Shown here: positions 16,883-25,151 of the stretch, piece by piece
How the letters are laid out: each line of letters starts with the position of its first letter
Numbering within the stretch: position 1 is the stretch's first letter
Source: Nitrospira sp. SG-bin1
GTDB taxonomy: Bacteria; Nitrospirota; Nitrospiria; Nitrospirales; Nitrospiraceae
NCBI GenBank assembly: GCA_002083365.1
Contig: LVWS01000020.1
Coordinates: 1 to 51,939, forward strand
Reading direction: 5' to 3'
DNA length: 51,939 nucleotides
Position numbers and translations under genes: made by a program
The notes under the pieces: model-generated
The model's database searches: none
What the model was told of the DNA's origin: nothing
The model's input: only the letters and a program-made list of their open reading frames with translations

Positions 16883-18224
16883 ATTATTTGGAACCGACGG
16901 GGTTCGAGGCGTGGCCAACCTCGATCCCATGACCAGTGAAATGGCGATGCAGCTCGGACGAGCCGCCGCCCACATTTTCATGCGAAGAGCGGGCCGTCAT
17001 CAGATTGTGATTGGGAAGGACACCCGTATCTCTGGCTACATGCTGGAATCGGCGTTAATGGCGGGAATCTGCTCGATGGGCGTCGATGTGTTGTTAGTCG
17101 GCCCGATGCCGACGCCGGCGATCGCATTTTTGACCAGAAGTCTACGGGCGGACGCCGGGGTGGTCATTTCCGCGTCGCACAACCCGTATCAAGACAACGG
17201 AATCAAGTTCTTTTCAAGCGATGGGTTCAAGCTTCCGGACGAAGTGGAGGCTCGTATCGAAGAACTGATCGTGTCCGATGAAATCCGTCATCTTCGGCCA
17301 ACGGCCGATCTCATAGGCAAAGCCTATCGCATTGACGATGCAGAGGGACGCTATATTGAATTCGCGAAGCGGTCGTTACCCAAAGACTTGGATTTTCAAG
17401 GGCTGAAGCTCGTTGTGGATTGCGCCAATGGTGCCGCGTACAAGGTGGCTCCGACAGTTCTCAGGGAATTGGGAGCCACGGTTGAAGTGATCGGCAATAA
17501 ACCGGACGGGATGAATATCAATGCCGGTTGCGGCGCTGTCCATCCGGAACTGTTACAAGAGTCGGTACGCCGTTACAAAGCAGATGTCGGTATCGCCTTG
17601 GATGGTGATGCCGATCGGGCCGTTTTCGTCTGTGAACAGGGAATGATCATCGACGGGGATCATGTTATGGCGGCCTTGGCCCTGGATCTTCATCGAAACG
17701 GGCTCTTAGCCAAGCAGACTTTGGTCGGAACCGTGATGAGCAACTTTGGGCTGGAGCTGTCCATGTCGAAAGCAGGCGTCAAACTGATTCGAACGCCGGT
17801 CGGCGATCGGTACCTGCTCGAGCGAATGTTGGCGGAAGGATATAACTTTGGAGGAGAACAGTCAGGACACTTCATATTCCTTGACCATAACACCACGGGG
17901 GATGGCCTTATCTCGGCTTTACAGATGTTGTCCTTGGTGAAGCGAACCAAGAAACCGTTATCCGAGTTGGCCATGGCGATGACCGCTGTTCCGCAAGTGT
18001 TGGTGAATGTGCATGTCACGAAGAAGCCGCAATTGGAATCGATTCCAGACATTGATCGTGCCATACAAGAAAGTGAACGTCGCCTGAACGGGTGTGGACG
18101 GGTGCTCATCAGGTATTCAGGGACTGAGCCGCTGCTACGCATCATGGTGGAAGGAGAACAGTCCACCATGGTCAAGGAAATGGCCGAGGATCTTGCCAGG
18201 GTCGTACGAAAACATATCGGTTGA
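16875..18224 (+). CDS. glmM: Phosphoglucosamine mutase
   Basis: GlmM converts glucosamine-6-phosphate to glucosamine-1-phosphate, feeding UDP-GlcNAc for peptidoglycan, LPS and probably the polysaccharide locus downstream. The product begins MRKLFGTDGVRG, as is usual. The phosphorylated Ser is about residue 101 in ISASHNPYQDNG, the metal loop DGDADRAV is present, and the C-terminal RYSGTEP binds the substrate phosphate. Two adjacent ATGs exist; 16875 lies 4 bp after AGGAG and is preferred over 16872, which is only 1 bp away. It overlaps folP by 8 bp. Confidence 0.96.
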   Translation: MRKLFGTDGVRGVANLDPMTSEMAMQLGRAAAHIFMRRAGRHQIVIGKDTRISGYMLESALMAGICSMGVDVLLVGPMPTPAIAFLTRSLRADAGVVISASHNPYQDNGIKFFSSDGFKLPDEVEARIEELIVSDEIRHLRPTADLIGKAYRIDDAEGRYIEFAKRSLPKDLDFQGLKLVVDCANGAAYKVAPTVLRELGATVEVIGNKPDGMNINAGCGAVHPELLQESVRRYKADVGIALDGDADRAVFVCEQGMIIDGDHVMAALALDLHRNGLLAKQTLVGTVMSNFGLELSMSKAGVKLIRTPVGDRYLLERMLAEGYNFGGEQSGHFIFLDHNTTGDGLISALQMLSLVKRTKKPLSELAMAMTAVPQVLVNVHVTKKPQLESIPDIDRAIQESERRLNGCGRVLIRYSGTEPLLRIMVEGEQSTMVKEMAEDLARVVRKHIG

Positions 18225-18255
18225 GCGTGCTCTCTCCTGGACATGAGGGAAGCTC

Positions 18256-20766
18256 ATGCTCCCGTCCCTCGCGGCAATGTTTTTCCTCGGACTGCTGTGC
18301 GGAGCACAGTTCTCCTTTTTCCCGTTCTCCGTGCTCGTTCTGTTAGCTGGCATCGCCGTTGTATTCGGCATTCTTGAACGAATCGGTTCTATCGATCAGC
18401 CTTCCGCACTACTCCTGTATTCCGGCCTTCTCTTCGGAGCAGTGTATTGGAGTGTCACCACTCCAACCCCGGTGTCTTCCCCGATACCGCCGCCTCTTCA
18501 TGAGACCGTTCAAACTCCGGTCGTCGGTCGAGTCATGGCTCCCGTTCAGCACGGTGTAGGGCGTCAGACGATCGTGGTTCAGACGGATGGACCGAATTCT
18601 GAGCCAAGGCGCATCCGCCTCGTATGGCGCGATCCGGGCATCATGCTTTACCACGGTGACCGGATTTCGTTTCGGGGCAAACTTCACCCTCCACGAGGAT
18701 CGTTGAATCCTGGTGGATTCGACTATGCCGCTTATATGGAGCATCAGGGTATCGACTTCCTCACGACCGTGACCGGTGCGCAGGCGGTGACGCTGGTAGA
18801 TGCGGGGTCTCGAATGGGCTTGTGGATCGTATGGAACCGGATTGATCATTGGAGAGCCAAGGTACGTTCAGCCGCTATCAACACATTGAGCCAGCCCGCG
18901 CGAGGGCTCTTCCTCGGCATGATCATCGGCGAACGAGGCTATCTCGAACCCGAACTCCAAGATTGGTTCATGGTGACAGGGACAGTCCACCTGCTTTCTA
19001 TCTCCGGTTCACATCTTGGGCTGGTGGCCATCGTGGTGTTTTGGATTGCAAAACGACTTGTTCTCGGACTTCCCTCCACGCTGTTGTTGACGCTATCGCG
19101 AACGGTCACGCCGTCGAAGATTGCCATCCTGTTCGCCTGGCCTGCGGTCGCTCTCTATGCGTCGCTCGCGGGAGCCGAGTTGGCGACCATGCGTTCGCTC
19201 GTGATGATCACGTTGGCCATGACCGCCATGTGGATTGGCCATGAACGTCATCTTGGTCATGCGATGGCTGCGGCCCTGTTGGCGATTCTCTTACACGAGC
19301 CCCGGGCGATCTTTGACATTTCCTTTCAACTCTCTTTTCTCTCCGTGCTCGTGATGATCAGAATGATTGTATTCACACACCTACGGGAGGCCGATGTTGA
19401 CAGTCGGTTAGGAGACCGCTTTATGCGTCAGGTGCTCATCGCGCTGTCGATGAGTGCGGCTGTGACCGTGGCGACCTTCCCCATGGTTGCGTTCTACTTC
19501 AATCAGGTTCCGTGGATGGGGATCATCACCAATCTGATTGCCGTTCCATTTACCGGTATTCTCTTGGTACCCGTGGGACTACTTGCGGCTCTGTGGACGA
19601 TCATGACAGGGGCTGAATCTTTGATCGGTGGATCAGCGATAGAGCAATTGTTCGGGTTGATGGTTCTGGGGTTACAGTGGTGTGCCCGATTCCCAGGGGT
19701 GGAATGGTATGTGGCCGCACCGTCAATACCGGCCATCGCCCTGTTTTATGTCGGGTTGCTTGTGGCAAGTTTTCGGACAACACTGTGGCGAATCCGAGTA
19801 GCGGGCGCCGTCTTGACGATAGTGTTGATCGGTTGGTGGTTGAGCCCCACGGTCTCGCGAGCCGACGGTGATCGTTGGCGCGTGACATTCCTTGATGTCG
19901 GACAGGGAGATAGTGCCGTTGTCGAGTTGCCGGATGGTCAGACTGTATTGATCGACGGGGGAGCTCGATATGAACGATTTGATATGGGGAAAAACGTGGT
20001 TGCACCGTTTCTTTGGAGCCGAAGGGTTCATCATATTGCCCACGTCATCGGGACTCACCGGCAACTTGATCACGTCGGTGGGTTGGTTTGGATACTCCGG
20101 CATATGTCGGTTGGACGATACTGGGATGGAGGGGTAGAGCGATCTGAGAAATTCATTGCGGACCTTCAAAGCACCGTTCAGGATCGACAGATCGAGCAAC
20201 ACACCGCCGTGCGTGGCCAGGACCTGGTTCAGTCCGGTCTGTGCCGCCTCAGCATTCTCAATCCACCAGACGCCTCGGCGATCCGTGAACCGACTCGGCT
20301 CTCTAGCGGGACTACATTGAACAATCTGTCCATCGTCTCGCGACTCCAATGTGGAATCCATTCCATTCTTTTTGCGGCCGACATTGAAACAGCTGGACTG
20401 AAGCAATTGAATGAAGAGGGGTACCAACCGGTAACTATGCTCAAGGTGCCTCATCACGGAGCGCGCAGCTCGCTGGATCGGGATTGGCTTGAGCACATCC
20501 GCCCGCGGTATGCAGTCGTTTCAGTCGGTGCCGGCAATCCTTATGGACATCCGGCGGAGTCCGTACTGCAAGCCTATCAAGACCTACGTAGTACAGTGTT
20601 TCGGACGGACCGGGATGGAGCGATCTGGGTCACAGGACGGCTTTCAACATCCGAGTTCACGGTAAGCCGGATGCGAGATCTCATTCTTCAACCGGTTGAC
20701 GTTCCTCATTGCTTGTGGCGTTGCGAGAGGTTGAATTGGCATAGGCTTTTTCTCCAACTCTCTTAA
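18256..20766 (+). CDS. comEC: ComEC/Rec2-family DNA internalisation protein
   Basis: The 836-residue product has the full three-part ComEC layout. A short N-terminal DUF4131-type region with two to three membrane segments and a soluble OB-like part comes first. The Competence domain (about 200-480) follows with many membrane helices and GERGYLEPEL. From about residue 545 there is a metallo-beta-lactamase-like domain opening FLDVGQGDSAVVELPDGQ. ComEC forms the inner-membrane channel for single-stranded DNA in natural transformation. The metal motif reads THRQLDHVGG; the outer His and Asp-His are kept but the middle ligand position, usually Asp or His, is Gln. It follows glmM by 31 bp. Confidence 0.92.
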   Translation: MLPSLAAMFFLGLLCGAQFSFFPFSVLVLLAGIAVVFGILERIGSIDQPSALLLYSGLLFGAVYWSVTTPTPVSSPIPPPLHETVQTPVVGRVMAPVQHGVGRQTIVVQTDGPNSEPRRIRLVWRDPGIMLYHGDRISFRGKLHPPRGSLNPGGFDYAAYMEHQGIDFLTTVTGAQAVTLVDAGSRMGLWIVWNRIDHWRAKVRSAAINTLSQPARGLFLGMIIGERGYLEPELQDWFMVTGTVHLLSISGSHLGLVAIVVFWIAKRLVLGLPSTLLLTLSRTVTPSKIAILFAWPAVALYASLAGAELATMRSLVMITLAMTAMWIGHERHLGHAMAAALLAILLHEPRAIFDISFQLSFLSVLVMIRMIVFTHLREADVDSRLGDRFMRQVLIALSMSAAVTVATFPMVAFYFNQVPWMGIITNLIAVPFTGILLVPVGLLAALWTIMTGAESLIGGSAIEQLFGLMVLGLQWCARFPGVEWYVAAPSIPAIALFYVGLLVASFRTTLWRIRVAGAVLTIVLIGWWLSPTVSRADGDRWRVTFLDVGQGDSAVVELPDGQTVLIDGGARYERFDMGKNVVAPFLWSRRVHHIAHVIGTHRQLDHVGGLVWILRHMSVGRYWDGGVERSEKFIADLQSTVQDRQIEQHTAVRGQDLVQSGLCRLSILNPPDASAIREPTRLSSGTTLNNLSIVSRLQCGIHSILFAADIETAGLKQLNEEGYQPVTMLKVPHHGARSSLDRDWLEHIRPRYAVVSVGAGNPYGHPAESVLQAYQDLRSTVFRTDRDGAIWVTGRLSTSEFTVSRMRDLILQPVDVPHCLWRCERLNWHRLFLQLS

Positions 20767-20869
20767 CAAGAATGGTTCCCCCCCGCTCTCCTAGCCCCAT
20801 CCTCTGGAGCTGTTCCTTTTCTGTACAAGACTGGTAATGGATGACAGTTTTTGGCTCTTTCTTGTAGGA

Positions 20870-20939
20870 ATGCTGGAAAAACATAGCAAAAGCATCAACA
20901 TTTTCGCATCGTTATCGAGATGCTAGCAAGGCATAGCAT
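20870..20939 (+). promoter_or_regulatory. Four ATGCT/AGCAT half-sites, candidate operator of the RHH regulator
   Basis: ATGCT occurs at 20870-20874 and 20920-20924, and its complement AGCAT at 20891-20895 and 20935-20939, forming two inverted pairs. The second pair extends to ATGCTA-N8-TAGCAT (20920-20939). They lie in the 224-bp gap after comEC and end 51 bp before the ribbon-helix-helix gene. RHH proteins usually bind such short inverted or tandem sites and repress their own operon, so this is a plausible autoregulatory site. The link is inferred from position. Confidence 0.4.
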
Positions 20940-20990
20940 GTGCAGAAGTTCCATGCCGGACCGGTATGTTGTTCACATGGAGTCGCGATC

Positions 20991-21167
20991 ATGCCTAAGC
21001 TTGTTCGCATCGTTGTTCAGCTTCCTGTCGAGTTGAAGGAGCAGCTCGACGCCCTCAAACAACAGGGATACACGACAAGTGGCTTTATCCGTGCCACGTT
21101 GGAGCGGGAGCTGAATAAGCTTGGCTCACAATCGGATTCTGCCATGAAAAAAGTTGTGGGTAAGTAA
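20991..21167 (+). CDS. Small ribbon-helix-helix DNA-binding protein
   Basis: The 58-residue product has the Arc/CopG pattern. A short strand of alternating hydrophobics (LVRIVVQLP) is followed by helix 1 (ELKEQLDALKQQG), the turn YTTSG and helix 2 (FIRATLERELNKL). Such proteins bind DNA as dimers through the paired strands. The ATG at 20991 has GGAG 11 bp upstream. The frame is open further back to 20940, but that extension overlaps the candidate operator and looks non-coding. It lies 20 bp before the HD-GYP gene, at the head of the polysaccharide genes, which suggests a local repressor. An antitoxin role is less likely because no toxin gene is adjacent. Confidence 0.75.
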   Translation: MPKLVRIVVQLPVELKEQLDALKQQGYTTSGFIRATLERELNKLGSQSDSAMKKVVGK

Positions 21168-21187
21168 GGCCATAATGCACCGGAGCC

Positions 21188-22156
21188 ATGGGAGCACACA
21201 CTGGGGTGGCACGACTTTCTGACCTGATCCGAGAGCGCGTACCTGATTCGCAGCGTGAAGGTCCGGCCTCCCCGCAGGGCGCCGCATCTCTGCCTGCCGC
21301 CCGTGCATGGTGTGCTTCGGCGCGGCAGGAGTTAAAGAAAATCAAAGAAGCGGTATGTTCAAACAAGAGTCCGCATCTCGGGGCATGTCTTGATCTTGCC
21401 CGACACTTGGTGCCGCTTCTCCATCACGGCGACGAACTCGTCAGATGGGCGTTGGATGGCCGGACCGAGGACTATGTGTTGGACAATGCATTGCACGTCG
21501 CTGTCTTGGGAGCAAAAGTGGGAGTAGGGCTGCAGTACTCGCAGGATGATTTGGAGCAGTTGGTGGTGGCCGGTCTCCTGCACGACATCGGTATGTGGAC
21601 CCTTCCCGTGTCACTCGTCGAAAAGAAAGAGGCGCTGTCTGAGGACGAGCGGGATGTCTTGCGTACCCATCCCGAACGAGGCCGCCGGATTCTGGCCAAT
21701 CACGGTGGTGTGTGGGAATGGGTTTCGACGGTCAGTGCTCAAGAGCATGAACGGTGGGATGGAAGCGGATATCCCTGTCGTCTAAAAGAAAAGCAAATTG
21801 TCGAGCCGGCGCAGATTATTGGAATGGCCGACACATTGGACGCCATGGTGACGATAAGGCCGTATCGTACCCGTCTCACGCCTCATCAGGCAGTCCGTGA
21901 ACTCCTTATCCATACCAAGACGAAGTTTTCTCTACGTGTGTTGAAGGGGTTGGGCGATCAGATCACGCTCTATCCCGTGGGAACCCATGTGCGCCTCAAT
22001 ACCGGGGAGAACGGAACGGTGACAAGGGTCAATCCGCGCCATCCCCTCCGGCCCGTGGTGACGATGGCGAAGTTCGGCGAATCGAATGAGATGGATTTGT
22101 CCCTTCGTTCGTCAGGACACATTGTGGAAGTTCTGCAAACCACGAGTGCCTCGTAG
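21188..22156 (+). CDS. HD-GYP domain protein, likely c-di-GMP phosphodiesterase
   Basis: The 322-residue product has an HD-GYP core from about 95 to 250, with LLHDIG (HD at 132-133), H161-P, E186-H187 and DGSGYP at 191-196, followed by GMADTLDAM. HD-GYP proteins hydrolyse c-di-GMP to GMP. The N-terminal ~90 residues are not a recognised sensor domain, and the C-terminal ~80 residues form a PilZ-like or SH3-like beta region (YPVGTHVRLNTGENGTV). The usual GYP triad is intact. It sits 11 bp before the export lipoprotein gene, so control of polysaccharide output through c-di-GMP is likely by context. Confidence 0.9.
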   Translation: MGAHTGVARLSDLIRERVPDSQREGPASPQGAASLPAARAWCASARQELKKIKEAVCSNKSPHLGACLDLARHLVPLLHHGDELVRWALDGRTEDYVLDNALHVAVLGAKVGVGLQYSQDDLEQLVVAGLLHDIGMWTLPVSLVEKKEALSEDERDVLRTHPERGRRILANHGGVWEWVSTVSAQEHERWDGSGYPCRLKEKQIVEPAQIIGMADTLDAMVTIRPYRTRLTPHQAVRELLIHTKTKFSLRVLKGLGDQITLYPVGTHVRLNTGENGTVTRVNPRHPLRPVVTMAKFGESNEMDLSLRSSGHIVEVLQTTSAS

Positions 22157-22167
22157 GGAGAAGCGGT

Positions 22168-22962
22168 ATGCGGAGACTTCGGAAAGAGCTGGGAGTTGTC
22201 GGTGTATTGCTCGTGGGGGTCGGTCTCCTGCTGCTGGGTGGTTGTCGAAATCCTGGACAATCGACGTTGCCTCCCTCGGCAGTGAATTCCGTTCCCCATG
22301 CGTTCCCTCCCTTGCCGAAAGGCGATGTGTATGCAGATGAGACGGTTCCGACTGCGGATACACCGATTGAAACGGGGGATACGCTGGAAATCGTCATTCG
22401 GAGAGGGGCGGGCGAAGAAAAGTACAGCAGCCTGGTACGCGAGAACGGATCCGCCTCCGTCGGATTCATGGAAGTCGATGTCGGAGGAGTCACCGTGGCT
22501 GAGGCCGAACGGCGCGTACAAGAGGCGGCCAGGCCCTTTATGAGGGAGCCTCGAGTTCAGATTGCGCTCAAGAAGAAGCTGCTCAAGCTCAAGCGAGTCT
22601 TCGTCTTTGGAGACGTCAAAAAACCGGGGATGATTCCCATGGCTCGGAATATGACGGTTCTGCAGGCATTAGCCGCCGCAGATAACTTTCAAGAGACGGC
22701 ACTGTTGGAAGAGATTCGTGTGGTTCGCGGGGGCGATCTTGCCAAGCCGCAAATTCTGACGGCGGATCTGGCGCGTGTGTTCACGTACGGGGATCTGTCA
22801 CGAAACATTCCACTTGAGGAAAACGATGTCATTTTTGTCCCGCGCGAACAATTGGGAGATGCAAGGGAGGCGGCGTTGAAGATCATGCCCATACTTCAAG
22901 TGGCCATCATGCCGATTTATCCGGCCTATCTGCTTCCTGCATTGACCACGTTTAAGCCGTAG
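22168..22962 (+). CDS. Polysaccharide export outer-membrane lipoprotein, Wza type
   Basis: The 264-residue product starts with a lipoprotein signal whose lipobox LGGC ends at Cys 26. It then carries the Poly_export domain (PIETGDTLEIVIRRG onward, about 67-150) and an SLBB-type region (KRVFVFGDVKKPGMIP, about 148-205). Wza-type proteins form the outer-membrane channel for capsule or exopolysaccharide. A GGGAG lies 7-8 bp before the ATG. It is paired with the Wzc-type kinase 27 bp downstream, as is usual. It is shorter than E. coli Wza (about 380 residues), with one clear SLBB repeat. Confidence 0.9.
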   Translation: MRRLRKELGVVGVLLVGVGLLLLGGCRNPGQSTLPPSAVNSVPHAFPPLPKGDVYADETVPTADTPIETGDTLEIVIRRGAGEEKYSSLVRENGSASVGFMEVDVGGVTVAEAERRVQEAARPFMREPRVQIALKKKLLKLKRVFVFGDVKKPGMIPMARNMTVLQALAAADNFQETALLEEIRVVRGGDLAKPQILTADLARVFTYGDLSRNIPLEENDVIFVPREQLGDAREAALKIMPILQVAIMPIYPAYLLPALTTFKP

Positions 22963-22989
22963 AGTGGCGACGGGAGACGCAGGCGACGC

Positions 22990-25128
22990 ATGGCACAGTA
23001 CGAACTGAACGTCATCGACTACTGGCTGATCCTCAAGAAACGCAAGTACCTGATCTTGCTTGCCACCGTCATGGTGGTGTTGTTCACATTCCTTTTTTCG
23101 GAACTGCTCAAACCGAGTCCGATTTACGAGGCCACTGCGAGGGTGAAATTTGAGCGCAGCACGACGATGGCGCAGCAACTCTTGGAGTCCTTGTCCTATT
23201 CCAACTTGAACGATCTGGGAACTCAAATCGAATTCATCCGAAGCTTCCCCGTCATGGAACGTGTGGCGGTTGATCTTGGGCGAGTGACCCGCGACGCATC
23301 TGATGAAGAAAAGCGTTCCGCGGCTTACTTGAACATCGTCTACAACCTCGGGCAGGAAATTACGGCGCAACGCGAAGGGGATACCAACATCATCCGTATT
23401 TCGGCCGCTTCGGATCTGCCGGAACAGGCGGAACGGATGGCCAATTCCGCAGCGACGGCCTACCGTGTGGAAAATATCGCCACGCGTAATCGACTTGTCA
23501 CCGAATCAAGACGGTTCGTCGAAGAACAACTGGATAATTTGGAGAAGCATCTCAATGATTCCGAAGAAGCGCTGCGAGCATTTAAGGAAAAAGAGGGGCA
23601 GGTGTTTCTTTCGGATGAAGCCCGAGCGGCGTTGGACACCTTCACGAAACTTGAGGAGCAGTATAACGAGGTCATGCGTAAACGGGCCGAAGGTGAGCGC
23701 CAAATCGATGTCTTGAAACGGTCGGATGCCGTCATCGGTAATCAGACCGGGCGGATTTTCACGGAAGAGCAGAATGCACTCCTTACGATACTGAATCAAC
23801 GGCTGTTGGACCTGATTCAAGAGCGAGACACGCTGCTCATCAATTACACGAACGATCATCCGCAAGTGACCGAGCAACAAAAGAAGATCGACAACGTGAA
23901 GTCCGAGATGATTCAGGAGCTGAAATCGAAGGTAACCACCCTTATTGATCGGGAGGATGCGCTGCGAGAACAGCGCGATCACTATCGACAGCGGTATCTC
24001 GGGTATCCTCGTGCCGCGATTCACATGAGTCGCTTGGAACGCGAAGTGAAGGTCAATACGGATCTCCTGGCGACCCTGAAGGCCAAGCATCAGGAACTGT
24101 TGATTAAAGGGGCGGAGCGGATTGAAGAGGTGACGATGATCGCCCCCGCCATGACGCCATCGGATCCCATCAATGCCTCGAACACGGCATTGAACCTGAT
24201 GGTCGGATCCCTAATGGGATGCTTCCTTGGCATCGTACTCGCCTTCGGCAGAGAATCGTTCGACACGTCCATAGGCACCATCGAAGGCGTCGAAGAGTTT
24301 CTTAAAGTTCCTGTCTTGGGAATCATTCCCCAGTTTGACCATACGGTGCTCAAAGACATGGCCCTGGAGGCTCTGCCTCACGATACACCGCCGTCCGTGG
24401 TGGACAGTGTCTCGAAACTGATTTGCCTGCTGGATCCGAAGTCCGTTGTGTCGGAAAGCCTGCGCTCGCTTCGGACAAACATCCAATTCGCCAGCCTGGA
24501 TCGCAAGGTCAAATCCATTATTTTCACCAGCGCGGCATTGGGCGAGGGCAAGAGTACCTGCGTCATCAACCTGGCGATCACCATGGCACAAGAAGGCATG
24601 AAGGTGCTGTTGGTGGACGCCGATCTCCGCAAGCCCATCGTGCATCAACGACTCGGGCTGGACCGTGAGCCTGGCTTAGTCGACGCATTGCTTGGGACCA
24701 CATCATGGCGATCGTATGTCCGCTCGGCCACAGATCTCATGCTCGGGGCTGTCGGAGTCGATCGAATCATGAATACACCGGGGTTGGACAACCTTCATGT
24801 TCTGACCAGCGGATCAGAGTCAGAGAACCCAAACGAGTTCTTGAACATCAATAAGATCAAAACGCTGATTTCAGAGATGCAGGAAGACTACGACATCGTG
24901 TTGATCGATACGCCGCCCATTCTTCCCGTCACCGACGCGGTAGCCTTCAGCTCACGTGTGGACGGGACTATTTTGGTGTACCAGGTCGGCAGAATCGGGC
25001 GCAACGCGCTTAAGCGTGCAAAGTTCCTGCTCGACCATGCCCAAGCGAATGTCCTCGGGGTGGTCTTGACCAACGTGAAGTCGGAAGTGACACCGGATTA
25101 CGGACTCTATCGGTACGAGTACCGGTAA
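22990..25128 (+). CDS. Wzc-type chain-length determinant and tyrosine autokinase
   Basis: This 712-residue inner-membrane protein controls polysaccharide length. Its Wzz domain begins after the first membrane helix (about 18-37); a long periplasmic coiled-coil (about 165-330) leads to a GNVR-like segment, and a second helix lies near 395-415. The cytoplasmic BY-kinase domain has Walker A GEGKST (518-523), A' LLVDAD (540-545) and Walker B VLIDTP (637-642). The tail ends with tyrosines at 704, 707, 709 and 711, the cluster whose phosphorylation cycles control Wzc. It is single-chain, not split into CapA and CapB. No low-molecular-weight Wzb phosphatase gene is seen nearby. Confidence 0.93.
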   Translation: MAQYELNVIDYWLILKKRKYLILLATVMVVLFTFLFSELLKPSPIYEATARVKFERSTTMAQQLLESLSYSNLNDLGTQIEFIRSFPVMERVAVDLGRVTRDASDEEKRSAAYLNIVYNLGQEITAQREGDTNIIRISAASDLPEQAERMANSAATAYRVENIATRNRLVTESRRFVEEQLDNLEKHLNDSEEALRAFKEKEGQVFLSDEARAALDTFTKLEEQYNEVMRKRAEGERQIDVLKRSDAVIGNQTGRIFTEEQNALLTILNQRLLDLIQERDTLLINYTNDHPQVTEQQKKIDNVKSEMIQELKSKVTTLIDREDALREQRDHYRQRYLGYPRAAIHMSRLEREVKVNTDLLATLKAKHQELLIKGAERIEEVTMIAPAMTPSDPINASNTALNLMVGSLMGCFLGIVLAFGRESFDTSIGTIEGVEEFLKVPVLGIIPQFDHTVLKDMALEALPHDTPPSVVDSVSKLICLLDPKSVVSESLRSLRTNIQFASLDRKVKSIIFTSAALGEGKSTCVINLAITMAQEGMKVLLVDADLRKPIVHQRLGLDREPGLVDALLGTTSWRSYVRSATDLMLGAVGVDRIMNTPGLDNLHVLTSGSESENPNEFLNINKIKTLISEMQEDYDIVLIDTPPILPVTDAVAFSSRVDGTILVYQVGRIGRNALKRAKFLLDHAQANVLGVVLTNVKSEVTPDYGLYRYEYR

Positions 25129-25132
25129 CCCG

Positions 25133-25148
25133 ACGGAGGAGCCTCCGT
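25133..25148 (+). promoter_or_regulatory. Perfect hairpin enclosing the ribosome-binding site of the polymerase/ligase gene
   Basis: ACGGAGG (25133-25139), AG, CCTCCGT (25142-25148) is a perfect inverted repeat. It starts 5 bp after the wzc-type stop and ends 3 bp before the ATG at 25152. GGAGG at 25135-25139 is the only ribosome-binding site candidate. In the folded mRNA it would be paired, although the 2-nt loop would force the innermost pair open. Ribosomes finishing the upstream gene would melt it, so this may enforce translational coupling. Confidence 0.45.
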
Positions 25149-25151
25149 GTC

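Noticed and set aside
20991..21167. Toxin-antitoxin interpretation of the ribbon-helix-helix gene
   Set aside because: The next gene is an HD-GYP protein of 322 residues and no small toxin frame is adjacent on either side.
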